This document shows, piece after piece, positions 36,057 to 44,594 of a stretch of DNA of 64,000 nucleotides. The translations under genes and the position numbers were made by a program. The notes beneath the pieces were generated by a model. That model searched no databases. It saw nothing but the letters and a program-made list of their open reading frames with translations, and had not been told where the DNA came from. The stretch is from DATKUK01 sp035530655 (GTDB lineage: Bacteria; Planctomycetota; Phycisphaerae; UBA1845; DATKUK01), in assembly GCA_035530655.1 (NCBI GenBank), contig DATKUK010000054.1, forward strand, positions 1 to 64,000, in the 5' to 3' direction. The number at the start of each line of letters is the position of its first letter. Position 1 is the stretch's first letter.

Positions 36057-36087
36057 AAAAAAAGCTGGCCGCCTAAAGCGACCAGCT
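36057..36087 (-). terminator. Intrinsic terminator (minus strand)
   Basis: The stem AGCTGGTCGC (36087-36078) pairs with GCGGCCAGCT (36072-36063) with one G-T wobble and a 5-base loop, followed by seven Ts (36063-36057, the first also part of the stem). Confidence 0.8.
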
Positions 36088-36143
36088 AACCCGTGCCACT
36101 ACGGGCCGTTCGCGCGCGCTGCGAACATGCTTCTATCGTCGTT
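36057..36143 (-). ncRNA. Candidate small RNA with three hairpins
   Basis: Read on the minus strand, this ~87-base segment contains three hairpins in a row: stem GTTCGC/GCGAAC (36121-36126 with 36108-36113), stem CCCGT/ACGGG (36101-36105 with 36090-36094), and a 10-base-pair terminator hairpin with seven Ts. A TATAAT box sits just upstream at 36155-36150, placing a start near 36143, though no good -35 box is seen. No minus-strand protein gene feeds into the terminator: the nearest gene on the right runs the other way. The best explanation is an independent small RNA. No similarity to 6S, SRP, RNase P or tmRNA was recognised. The middle hairpin also contains GTGGCAC, shared with the dispersed repeats, so a repeat origin is possible. 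Confidence 0.45.
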
Positions 36144-36149
36144 CTGCAA

Positions 36150-36155
36150 ATTATA
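36150..36155 (-). promoter_or_regulatory. TATAAT box upstream of candidate small RNA
   Basis: A perfect TATAAT on the minus strand, about 7 bases before the proposed RNA start. The hexamers 16-18 bases further upstream (ACACCT region) do not match TTGACA, so this is half of a promoter at best. Confidence 0.35.
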
Positions 36156-36349
36156 GCTGTGGTTGAAAAGCCAGGTGTATTAGGATTTCTATGTAGACTC
36201 GTCAGTTCGTCGAGCGATTGTGGGTCGATTGGTGCGGCCTCGCCCCTGACCCGGAATCGGCGCGGGCGAACACCGGCGGCGGTGCGGCAGGGATCGACGA
36301 TCGACCGACCCGCCGATCCGTGGTAACGCATGGTTGTGAGGAGCCCCAG

Positions 36350-37786
36350 GTGAACATCGTACTCATTGTTTCAGATACGTTGCGCAGGGACCGAATCGGC
36401 GCGTACGGCTGCAAATGGATGCACACACCCAATATGGACCGTCTGGCGGGGCAGAGCCACGTCTTCCAGGACGCCTACGTCGCATCCTTCCCGACCGTGC
36501 CCAATCGCAAGGATCTGATGACCGGCAGATATTGCTTTACGTACGATACGTGGTCCCCGCTGGGTCGTGACGAGGTGATCCTGGCCCAATGCCTTCGAGA
36601 CGGCGGCTGCGTCACCCAGATGGTCAACGACACCCCGCACATCAGCCAGAACGCGTTCCACTTCGATCGGGGATTCGATGGCTGGATCTGGGTTCGCGGT
36701 CAGGAGAACGACCGCCTGCGAACCGACCCGGCCGAGGTGATGTATCCGTGCGACCCGAGCAAGTTGCGTGGCGGGGCGACCGGGTCGGCGCGCCAGCACC
36801 TGCGCAACGCGGCCACGTGGCGACACGAGCAGGATCACCACTGCGCACGCACGTTCCGGGAGGCGGCCGACTGGCTCGAGCGGAACCGTCGGCTGAAGAA
36901 CTTCTTCCTCTACGTCGATACGTTCGACCCGCACGAGCCGTGGGACCCGCCTCGGCATTACGTCGACTTATACGACCCTGGCTACGAGGGCGATCAGGTC
37001 ACCTACCCGCGCTATGACTTCGCCAGCTACCTCAGCAAGGCCGAACTCAAGCATGCCCACGCGTTGTACTGCGGCGAGGTGACCCTGGTGGATCGCTGGC
37101 TGGGACATCTGCTGCGGCGGATCGAGGAGCTGGGGCTCACCGACGACACAGCGGTGATCCTCACCACCGATCACGGGTTCTACCACGGCGAGCACGGTCT
37201 GATCGGCAAGGCGGTCATCCGCGAGAAGCCCAGGCAAGTGGTTCTCTACACGCCTCTGTGGGAAGAGGTAGCGAGGGTGCCGCTGATGATCCGGCTGCCG
37301 AAGGCTCGGGGCGGCAAGCGAGTACGGGGGTATGCCCAAATGACCGATCTGATGCCCACGATTCTGGAGCTGGCGGGCCTGGACGTGCCGTCGACGTGTC
37401 AGGGCGTGTCGCTGGTTCCGTTGCTGCGTAGCGAGCGGAAGAGCCCGCGTCGCGCCGCCATCAGCTCGGCGTGCTTCGTGGCGGGGGGCGATCAGGTCAT
37501 CTCGACGATTACCATGGGGCGCTGGTCTTTGGTGTATGCGTCGCCGGCTGGCGGCCAGGGCCACAGCACAGCCGAGATCGACATGATCCAGCGGCGGGCC
37601 GAGATCTTTAGTGAGGTGTACCGCGGCCCGATGCTCTACGACCTGAAGGAAGATCCGAAGCAGAAGCGCAACGTCTTCCGCAAGCAGGTGCCCGTCGCCC
37701 GGCGGCTACACGCCGAGTACGTCCGTCAACTCGAGCAGTTGGGCACCGACGAGTCGTACGTCGAATCGCGTCGCACGTTGTTGTGA
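36350..37786 (+). CDS. Sulfatase-fold hydrolase with Thr in place of formylglycine Cys
   Basis: A 478-residue alkaline-phosphatase-superfamily enzyme. The GTG at 36350 is chosen because GAGGAG lies upstream and the conserved NIVLIVSDTLRRDRIGAYG begins at once; upstream codons add only unrelated sequence. The activation loop reads SFPTVPNRKDLMTGRY: where sulfatases have CxPxR or SxPxR, this has Thr49-Val-Pro-Asn-Arg. Thr cannot become formylglycine by the known enzymes, but Thr is the nucleophile in phosphodiesterase and nucleotide-pyrophosphatase relatives. Metal-site residues are present (SDTLR, LTTDHGFYHGEHG). The product may therefore cleave phosphate rather than sulfate esters; this is inference. 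No signal peptide is seen. Confidence 0.85.
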   Translation: MNIVLIVSDTLRRDRIGAYGCKWMHTPNMDRLAGQSHVFQDAYVASFPTVPNRKDLMTGRYCFTYDTWSPLGRDEVILAQCLRDGGCVTQMVNDTPHISQNAFHFDRGFDGWIWVRGQENDRLRTDPAEVMYPCDPSKLRGGATGSARQHLRNAATWRHEQDHHCARTFREAADWLERNRRLKNFFLYVDTFDPHEPWDPPRHYVDLYDPGYEGDQVTYPRYDFASYLSKAELKHAHALYCGEVTLVDRWLGHLLRRIEELGLTDDTAVILTTDHGFYHGEHGLIGKAVIREKPRQVVLYTPLWEEVARVPLMIRLPKARGGKRVRGYAQMTDLMPTILELAGLDVPSTCQGVSLVPLLRSERKSPRRAAISSACFVAGGDQVISTITMGRWSLVYASPAGGQGHSTAEIDMIQRRAEIFSEVYRGPMLYDLKEDPKQKRNVFRKQVPVARRLHAEYVRQLEQLGTDESYVESRRTLL

Positions 37787-37844
37787 GGGCCTCGGTGCGG
37801 TACGCGCCAACCCGGCCCATTGTGGTGTCTGTCGCCGACGTTGC

Positions 37845-40568
37845 TCAGCGAACCGTCAGGCTCTGCTCGGCACGCACACCTGTGGCCACGTCGCGCACCC
37901 GTAGGGTATATTGGCCCTCCGGGTCGCTGGCGGCGAAGGGGAACTCCCAGACGGCCTGCCCCTTGGGTGCAACCAGCGTGCGGGTCAGGACGGGCATCGG
38001 CTTGCCGTCGGGCCCGACGACCTCGACGCGAAAGGCGTGCGTGCTCCCGATCCGCGGGCCGTTGAGCTTGAGTGTGGCCTTCACCAAGTCGCCGCGCTGC
38101 GCGTCGAGGGGTGTCGACACCGAGATCTTCTCTATCGGCTCGGGGAGGATTGCCAGGACCGTCGGCTCATAGGCAGCCAGGTCGACCGTGACCGACTCGA
38201 CCTTGCCGAGGTACTTACCGGCCCGCTGATCGTAGACGGCATGACGAGCGCCAAGGGCGACGGTAAGTTTGATCGGGCCTTCCAGCGCCTTCTGGTCCTG
38301 ATACTCCGGTGGCCCCAGCTCGGACACGCGAAGCTGGTAGTTGCGGTGCAGTCCCAGGATGCGCAGGTCGCCGCAGCGGAACGGATGGATCTCGACAGCG
38401 TGCGGGCGCCCAGCTTCCGCCGCCGCCACCGCGTACTGCAGCTGGACGCCGGCCTGCCGCAGCAGCGCGCCGATCACGTCCTTCAGCGGTTGACCTTCAC
38501 GGGGCTTGAGTCGCCAGCGGTGATAGTCGGTGATGACGGCGTTGAGATAGATGGTTCGTCCCTTGCCGTGCTGTTTGACGATCATCGCCGGCGTGCCGGC
38601 CGAGTCCTGGTACCAGGCGACCGCGTCGGCGGTGGGTGTGACGCTCGTTTCGGCGGCACGAAGCTCAGGCAACGAATCAGGCAGCGGTAAATCAGCCTTC
38701 TTGGCGGCAGGCGTGGCCGTCAGACCCGGCGAGCCCGGGGTGAATTGGGTGTCCTTACGCTCGATGCCGAACAGGTCGTCGAGCTGTCCGCCCGCCAGCA
38801 TCTTGCAGTGCTTGTCCATCAGGGCGGTGCGGCAGTCGGCGATCACCGTCCCGCCACGCTGTACGAATCGCCGGATCGCGTCGCACTCGGGCTTGGACAT
38901 GGCGATCGACTGCGGCAGGATGAGCACCTTGGCGTCGCTCTTGTCGAAGTCGCCGCTTTCGAGCTGGGCATAGGCCACGAAGTAGAACTGATTCAGATTG
39001 TCTTCGACGAGCTTCGCGCACGACTCGCGCAGTCGAAGGAAGTCGCATCGCAGTCGCTCGGCCGCACTGCCGCGCCGCAGCCAGTTCTTGCCTTCGGGCA
39101 TCGCCTCGTACATCCAATGAGCTGTCACCGAAGGGTGCGAGTAGTGAATGGCCACAGGGTCGTTGACGCGCTCCATATGGGCGAGCTGCCTGGCCAGCCC
39201 TGCGGTCAGCTCCTTGTAGGTCGGAGCGATGCCGGCGCCCATCTCGGTGGGTTTGCCGTCGGCGTCGAGGTATCTATTCTCTTCATCGTAAATTATGATG
39301 CCCAGATCACCCTGCAGGAACTGATACCACAGCCGCCACACCTCCATATCGCCGAAGCCGAAGGCGGTGGTGACGGCCGGCTTGTCGGGCGCGAAGGAGC
39401 ACCAGATTTCGCGGTTGTTGCCGATGTTGTAGGGCTCGATCGCGGTCATGACCTTTGAGAGCAGCCAGTAGTCGTATCCCCCGAACGCCGAGGGCATCTG
39501 GCAGCCCACCAGCCCGACGCGGGCGTGGGGGTCGACCTGCTCGACGGCCTTGGTGCCGGCCAGGAGGGTGTCGGCAAACACCTCGTTCATGAAGAACCGG
39601 TGGTCGGCCCAGGGCGAAAAGTTGTCGCCGCCGCGGGCCATCATCTCGTCGGTGGTTAAGGGCACGACGTCCTTCATGCTGGCGAAGTTGGTACCCCACT
39701 GCTCGTTGATGGCGGCAAGCGATCCGTACTGCTCGATGAGCCATTTGCGCATGGCCGACAGCGTCCGTGGGTCGAAGCAGAAGTCCCACGCGGCAACCAG
39801 ATCGCCCACGCCGCCCTCATCGGTGTGGGCGTAGAAGAACGGCCGATACCGCATCTGCATCTTGACGGCTGTCCGCAGTCGGTCGACCGCCTCGCCCAGT
39901 GCCTTTTGGTCGCTCAGGCACGGCTCACGATAGAGGGGCTTCTTGTTGGTGCGGTCCTTGACGTACTCGGCCTTGGCCAGCTTGAGCATCTTGTTCTTCG
40001 GGCTGTAGGCGGGCGTGTGGTAGGCGGCGTAGAACGCGGTGGCGATCTGGTCGCAATAGAAACGATAGTCGTAGCTATACCAGATCTTCCCACCGTCGGG
40101 TCGTTGTGTGCCGCCGCTGGAGATCTTGCCGGCGGTGATCCCTACGTCGCGCAGGGCCGCCTGCTGGTTCGGCTTGTAGGCGTTGTACATGATTATCTGA
40201 TAGTCGTCCCACACCGTCGACTCGGGGGTAACGATGAACTCGGCCTTGTCGGTGCGGACGGTCTGGTCGTCTGTGGTGAGCGTGGCCTCGACGAAGTTTT
40301 GCAGGGCGACCGCACGACCAAGCGGCAGCGAGAGCGGCACGGTGTCGCCGTCGACTTCCACCATGTCGGTCTGCTCGGTGACGGTGCGGCCATGGCTGTC
40401 GGTCCACCTTAGCGCGAGCGTACCTTGGCCCGCCAGCGGCTTGTCCAGCTTCAGCGTCGCGTGCAAAACGTCGCTGCGGGTCACGATGGTGTCGGGGATT
40501 TGCAGCTCGGCTGCGATGCCCGCAGAGGCACACAGCAACACCAGTAATGAGCAGATCAAGTTCGTCAT
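37845..40568 (-). CDS. Large secreted glycoside-hydrolase-like protein (GH42/beta-galactosidase-like)
   Basis: A 907-residue exported protein with a signal peptide (LICSLLVLLCASAGIAAEL). Residues ~20-115 look like a beta-sandwich. The central region (about 120-480) reads as a TIM-barrel (QIIMYNAYKPNQQAALRDVG, FFYAHTDEGGVGDLVAAWDF, LIEQYGSLAAINEQWGTNFA), the last phrase being typical of GH42-like barrels, where [YF]GS[LI]xxLNxxWG is common. A Rossmann-like trimerisation region follows (VLILPQSIAMSKPECDAIRR, FVQRGGTVIADCR), then C-terminal beta domains. Candidate acidic residues include Glu in HTDEGG, but I cannot name both catalytic Glu with confidence. It should act on plant or algal polysaccharide. 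GGA spaced 5 bases before the ATG is a weak ribosome binding site. Confidence 0.75.
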   Translation of the reverse strand: MTNLICSLLVLLCASAGIAAELQIPDTIVTRSDVLHATLKLDKPLAGQGTLALRWTDSHGRTVTEQTDMVEVDGDTVPLSLPLGRAVALQNFVEATLTTDDQTVRTDKAEFIVTPESTVWDDYQIIMYNAYKPNQQAALRDVGITAGKISSGGTQRPDGGKIWYSYDYRFYCDQIATAFYAAYHTPAYSPKNKMLKLAKAEYVKDRTNKKPLYREPCLSDQKALGEAVDRLRTAVKMQMRYRPFFYAHTDEGGVGDLVAAWDFCFDPRTLSAMRKWLIEQYGSLAAINEQWGTNFASMKDVVPLTTDEMMARGGDNFSPWADHRFFMNEVFADTLLAGTKAVEQVDPHARVGLVGCQMPSAFGGYDYWLLSKVMTAIEPYNIGNNREIWCSFAPDKPAVTTAFGFGDMEVWRLWYQFLQGDLGIIIYDEENRYLDADGKPTEMGAGIAPTYKELTAGLARQLAHMERVNDPVAIHYSHPSVTAHWMYEAMPEGKNWLRRGSAAERLRCDFLRLRESCAKLVEDNLNQFYFVAYAQLESGDFDKSDAKVLILPQSIAMSKPECDAIRRFVQRGGTVIADCRTALMDKHCKMLAGGQLDDLFGIERKDTQFTPGSPGLTATPAAKKADLPLPDSLPELRAAETSVTPTADAVAWYQDSAGTPAMIVKQHGKGRTIYLNAVITDYHRWRLKPREGQPLKDVIGALLRQAGVQLQYAVAAAEAGRPHAVEIHPFRCGDLRILGLHRNYQLRVSELGPPEYQDQKALEGPIKLTVALGARHAVYDQRAGKYLGKVESVTVDLAAYEPTVLAILPEPIEKISVSTPLDAQRGDLVKATLKLNGPRIGSTHAFRVEVVGPDGKPMPVLTRTLVAPKGQAVWEFPFAASDPEGQYTLRVRDVATGVRAEQSLTVR

Positions 40569-40697
40569 GATTCCAATTCCCTTTCGCGGTTCGTGTCTTC
40601 AAACATCGGCAGCGAACGCATCGGACTCACCGTCGCTCGCCACGTCTGCTGGCTCGGCCGCCGTCAGTAGAGCGGCGCGCCGCGCTCGGGCTCGACA

Positions 40698-40729
40698 CAT
40701 GGCCACGCTGCGCGTGACCATGCCACCCG
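40698..40729. repeat. Palindrome followed by TGCCACCC
   Basis: CATGGCCACGC (40698-40708) and GCGTGACCATG (40712-40722) form an 11-base stem with one mismatch and a 3-base loop, directly followed by CCACCCGG. The palindrome-plus-CCACCC layout is shared with the copies near 0.65, 44.3 and 46.1 kb. Confidence 0.5.
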
Positions 40730-40811
40730 GTTTTGTGGGATAGCGGCGCCTCCCGTCCATGGCGGGCATCCTACCGCGGCTGGTGGTATCGCACCAGCGA
40801 CATAGAGTCCA

Positions 40812-41333
40812 TTGCTCGTTGCCTCGCCGAATCGCAATCGTTGCGAACTCGGGTTCGACCTGCCGTACAGCGACACCGACAGGGCGGGCCCCGTGCCGTT
40901 CGAGCCCGACTTCGCCCGGCCAATCCAGTTGGCATCAAGCCAGCGCGTGCAATTGACTGCTGGTGTGCGGGCGTCAGGGATTCATCTGCTGGTAGCGTGT
41001 CGCCAGCCGGAGACGTATGAAACCACGGCTGACACGTACGGCCAGCCGGTGTCGCTGGAGATGGGTCGAGTCGTCGTCCATTTCGCCGATGGCGAGCGAA
41101 TCGAAGAGGTGCTTCGTTACGGCGTGCACGTGGCGGGGTTGTGGGATCATCCTCTGTTTGGCGGGCCGTGGTGCTATCGCGCCGAGCCGGGCTACCGCAG
41201 CGCAAGATCGATCCTGTACGCCACGCAAGTGAGTTGGTCGCGTCGCCGCCAGGTGCGACGCGTCGAGCTGCACGGCACGCGCGAGCCGCTCGACAACGCT
41301 CTGCTACTGTTCGGCGTGACGCTGCTGACTTGA
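40812..41333 (+). CDS. Hypothetical protein, possibly a truncated C-terminal domain
   Basis: The frame is open from a stop at 40803 to 41333. The product ends PFEPDFARPIQLASSQRVQL, VVVHFADGERIEEVLRYGVH, GPWCYRAEPGYRSARSILYA and LHGTREPLDNALLLFGVTLL, which looks like a beta-rich accessory domain, as found at the ends of large glycoside hydrolases. There is no ATG or ribosome binding site; the only early start is a TTG at 40812. Codon use resembles real genes here. The most likely reading is the remaining 3' end of a larger gene whose front was lost at the repeat-rich sequence before it. I do not recognise the family. Confidence 0.4.
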   Translation: MLVASPNRNRCELGFDLPYSDTDRAGPVPFEPDFARPIQLASSQRVQLTAGVRASGIHLLVACRQPETYETTADTYGQPVSLEMGRVVVHFADGERIEEVLRYGVHVAGLWDHPLFGGPWCYRAEPGYRSARSILYATQVSWSRRRQVRRVELHGTREPLDNALLLFGVTLLT

Positions 41334-41457
41334 CGGGGCCTGGCGTGCCGGCCGCGGGCGCTATCACCGAAGTGCCGACGTGGGTAGAATAAAATAGAAG
41401 GACGGATCGGCGTCCGGTGACCGCGTGGTCGTTTTGGCTGGCATTGGGGGCTCATCG

Positions 41458-42657
41458 ATGAAGAAGACCCGACGGTGGGCAATCTGCCTCGCCTCGTGCA
41501 CCGTGGCGCTGGGGGCGATGTGGGCTGCGGGGCGTTCGGCCGCTTTGCCGGCTGACGCGCCATCGGGGACGCAGCGACAGACGTTTGACGTGCTGGACAT
41601 TCGCTTCGGCGTCGTCGATCCGCCGGTCATCGCCCAACGCGACATCTCGATTCGGACGGCCACCTCCAACCAGCGCCTGGAGCCCAAACCGCTCGAGTGC
41701 AGCGGCATGGCGTGGATCGGCGACGCGTTTCTGGTGACCAGCGATCGGCATGGACACGCGTTGTTCACCGTGCCGTTCAATGTCGAGACTTGTCAGATCG
41801 GCGAGCCGCAAGTCCGCCCGGTGATTGGCAATGAGGAAAAGATTCTCGACGACGCCGAGTCCGTCACCGTCCGGCCCGCCCTTGACGGAGGATACGTCGT
41901 CTACGTTTCCTGCTCGCTGAGCAACGACCGCAGCGAGCTGCCCCTGCCCAAACGCAGACACATGCTGCGCTGCCACATCGGGCCCGACGGAAACCCCACC
42001 CGCCCCCAGGCGGTGGTGATGGAAGGGGGGCATTTAAGGCAGCGTCTCCAGCAGGAATTCGACACGCTGGGCGTGCAGCCGTATCGCGCCTTCTACGGCG
42101 AGTTTCCCGGCCCGAACAAGAACACCTATCGCTGGGGCAATGTGGAGGGCATCACCTTCACGCCCAACGCAGACACGTTGTTGTGCGGCATGCGCAACCC
42201 GATGCCCGCCGACTGCGCGATGCTGTTCGCCATCGCCAACGTCGACCGCGCGTTCGACGCCGAGGACCCCAGCCTGCTGGAGGTAACCGACCTGTTCGTC
42301 CTCGATCTGGGCGAACGGGGCATCGCCGATATCTGCTGGGACCCCGTGACGCAGGGCTATCTGATCGTCGCGGGCCGCAGCGCCGGACCCAAGCTCGACA
42401 AGGACCAGCCCTATCCGCCCAACTGGCTCGACAGCGCGCTGTTCTGGTGGAGCGGACGCAAGAGCGACGCACCCGTCCTGTTCGCCAAGGCCCCCGATAT
42501 GAAAATCGAGGCCATCTGCCGGCTGGGCGACACCGGCTTTATCGCCATCGGTTCCGATGAAGGAGACGTAAGCGAGGGCCGCGAACAGCGGCAGAGCGTG
42601 TTGACGATCCTGTACTTCACCGGCTTGGTCGAGGCGAGGGCATCGACGGATGGATGA
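41458..42657 (+). CDS. Secreted protein, possible esterase/phytase-like propeller
   Basis: A 399-residue exported protein; the signal peptide runs to about residue 28 (WAICLASCTVALGAMWAAG). The mature part has repeated strands with phrases such as ECSGMAWIGDAFLVTSDRHG, DDAESVTVRPALDGGYVVYV, WGNVEGITFTPNADTLLCG, GERGIADICWDPVTQGYLIV and MKIEAICRLGDTGFIAIGSD. Each blade has an SGM/VEG/IEAI-type acidic motif, as in DUF3616 and phytase-like beta-propellers, but this link is from memory and tentative. Its last 8 bases overlap the kinase gene start, so the two are translationally coupled, which suggests a shared role at the cell envelope. Confidence 0.72.
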   Translation: MKKTRRWAICLASCTVALGAMWAAGRSAALPADAPSGTQRQTFDVLDIRFGVVDPPVIAQRDISIRTATSNQRLEPKPLECSGMAWIGDAFLVTSDRHGHALFTVPFNVETCQIGEPQVRPVIGNEEKILDDAESVTVRPALDGGYVVYVSCSLSNDRSELPLPKRRHMLRCHIGPDGNPTRPQAVVMEGGHLRQRLQQEFDTLGVQPYRAFYGEFPGPNKNTYRWGNVEGITFTPNADTLLCGMRNPMPADCAMLFAIANVDRAFDAEDPSLLEVTDLFVLDLGERGIADICWDPVTQGYLIVAGRSAGPKLDKDQPYPPNWLDSALFWWSGRKSDAPVLFAKAPDMKIEAICRLGDTGFIAIGSDEGDVSEGREQRQSVLTILYFTGLVEARASTDG

Positions 42658-44269
42658 TTCGCAGACCAGACTGGTGGGCCTGGAGGACGACGCCAAGTTC
42701 GAGGCCAGCGTCATCGCCGACCCCACGTCGGTCGAACTCGAGCCCGTAGACCAGGAGCAGACGACCCCCGAGGCACCCGCCGCCGACCGCCCAGCCGCTG
42801 CCGAGCCCGACGAGCAGCCCGCCTGGGTGGGCAAGGTTCTGGGTCATTTCAAGCTCTTGCGGACCATCGGCGAAGGGGCCATGGGCCGGGTGATCCAGGC
42901 TGAGGACATTCACCTGGGACGCATCGTCGCGCTAAAGGTGCTGCGCAAGCAGATCCGCGGCATGCCCGAGGTCGAGCGCGTCAAGCAGTTCCTGCGCGAG
43001 GCGCGAGCGGCGACGCGGATCGACCATCCGAACATCGTGCCCATCTACGAGATCAACAGCTACGGCGGCTGGTGGGTGATCGCTATGGAGATGCTCGAAG
43101 GCGGTACGCTCCAGAGCATCGTCAGGGCGATCGGTCCGCTGCCGCCGGTGCGGGCGTGCCCGATCGTGGCCGACGGCGCCACGGGCCTGGCCGCCGCCCA
43201 CCAGGCGGGCGTGATCCATCGTGATATCAAGCCCGCCAACCTCATGCTCACGCGGACCGGGCGGTGCAAGCTGACCGACTTCGGCCTGGTGCGGCTCGAC
43301 GACCCGAACGACCCGTTCGACTTCACCAATCGGCTGCTGGTGGGCACGCCGCAGTACATGGCCCCCGAGGTCATCCTGCGTCGCACGCTCACGCCGGCGG
43401 CCGACGTGTACGGGCTGGGCGGCACGCTCTACTTCGCGCTGACCGGTTCGGTGCCGTTTCCCGGCAAGGACAGTCAGGAGATCTTCCGAAGGCACGTCAA
43501 GGATCCGCCGCCCGACCCGCGCGAGAAGTGTCCCGACTGCCCCGACACACTGCGAAAGCTCGTACAGCGGGCGATGGCCAAGGATCCCACCGAGCGCCCG
43601 TCGTCGGCCGACATGGCCGTTGCGCTGCGGGCTGAGAGCATCGGCACCGCGGTCGAGCCGGCCCATCCGCTGGCGTCGGGGTCGGGCTCGTGGGTGGCCA
43701 TGCCCAGCCCGACGCCCTCGCACGCCACCGACGCCCGGTGGGACGCGGGGAGCTGGCCTGCCGAGTCGTCGCCTGCGGGGCGAGCGAGAGGCGGGTCGGT
43801 GGCCGCACCGGCGGCGCCCTCTCGGCCGGTGTGGCAGTCGCTGTTGGGCGCCGGTAGTGCGGTGGCGTTGGTCTTGATCCTGATCGTTCTGATCGGGCGG
43901 CTCGGGCTGCTTCAGCACGTGCACTCGCCGAGGGACGGGGCTGAAGGTGTGTGGAAGCCGCCGGCCGTTGCGCTCGACGCCGATCAACTGCGTGCCGACT
44001 TAGCGGGTCGCTTTCCCGCCACGCCGGAAACCTACGGGTTGCTGCCGGCTCATACCCTTCCATTGTCAACGCTCGCCGCCGACAAGCCGCCGCCGTTCAG
44101 TTGGGTTGGCAAGGTCGACGCAGAAGGTGTGCAATTCGTTGCCAACACGAAGGGCCGGCATTACTTCCACATCGATGATCCGCTGGCTGTCCTGATCACT
44201 CGCGATAGCTTCGTCGGCTATCAGACAGCCGCTCAGGCCGAAGCCGACGGCAAGCTGCCGCTGCCGTAA
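42650..44269 (+). CDS. Hanks-type Ser/Thr protein kinase with C-terminal membrane helix
   Basis: A 539-residue kinase. After an acidic N-terminal tail, residues ~65-330 form the kinase domain: FKLLRTIGEGAMGRVIQAED, the catalytic Lys in IVALKVLRK, HRDIKPANLMLTRTG, the DFG loop in LTDFGLVRLDD, and GTPQYMAPEVI with AADVYGLGGTLYFALTG. A Ser/Pro/Ala-rich linker leads to one membrane helix (about 403-422: VALVLILIVLIGRLGLLQ) and a ~110-residue outer domain without a recognised fold. All catalytic residues are present, so it should be active. It overlaps the upstream secreted protein gene by 8 bases. Planctomycetes carry many such kinases; the substrate is unknown. Confidence 0.94.
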   Translation: MDDSQTRLVGLEDDAKFEASVIADPTSVELEPVDQEQTTPEAPAADRPAAAEPDEQPAWVGKVLGHFKLLRTIGEGAMGRVIQAEDIHLGRIVALKVLRKQIRGMPEVERVKQFLREARAATRIDHPNIVPIYEINSYGGWWVIAMEMLEGGTLQSIVRAIGPLPPVRACPIVADGATGLAAAHQAGVIHRDIKPANLMLTRTGRCKLTDFGLVRLDDPNDPFDFTNRLLVGTPQYMAPEVILRRTLTPAADVYGLGGTLYFALTGSVPFPGKDSQEIFRRHVKDPPPDPREKCPDCPDTLRKLVQRAMAKDPTERPSSADMAVALRAESIGTAVEPAHPLASGSGSWVAMPSPTPSHATDARWDAGSWPAESSPAGRARGGSVAAPAAPSRPVWQSLLGAGSAVALVLILIVLIGRLGLLQHVHSPRDGAEGVWKPPAVALDADQLRADLAGRFPATPETYGLLPAHTLPLSTLAADKPPPFSWVGKVDAEGVQFVANTKGRHYFHIDDPLAVLITRDSFVGYQTAAQAEADGKLPLP

Positions 44270-44275
44270 TCGCAG

Positions 44276-44400
44276 GTGGTGGGTGGCCCAGGTCCTTCGT
44301 TGGACCTGGGGGACACGATGATTTGTCGCGGTTGCTTGTGGTGCGGGTGCCCCAGCCTTTGCGTCCGCAAAGGTGGGGGAATGGCCCACCGCCCCTGGAT
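44276..44400. repeat. Composite palindromic repeat, copy A (minus orientation)
   Basis: This non-coding stretch contains a CCAGGTCC/GGACCTGG palindrome with a TTCGTT loop (about 44289-44310), next to GGGACACGATGATTTG, and a CCTTTGCG/GCAAAGG palindrome. Read on the minus strand it is nearly identical over about 45 bases to plus-strand 46142-46186. The two inverted copies flank the trypsin-like and small lipoprotein genes. Confidence 0.65.
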
Positions 44401-44594
44401 CCATCCCTGGCAGTTCGAATAACGCCCTTGCCAAACCCTGTCCGAAACGCCATAATTGCGACGTTGGCAATAGCCCCGGTATCCAGTCTGGGAATGAGCG
44501 CGTGTGGAACGTGGAGAACTGCCCACAGGTCCAACAGTGCCGTCTATGGGCGCTTACAGAAGACGGTGCGAACTTACGCCAGGAGGCTTGAGTT

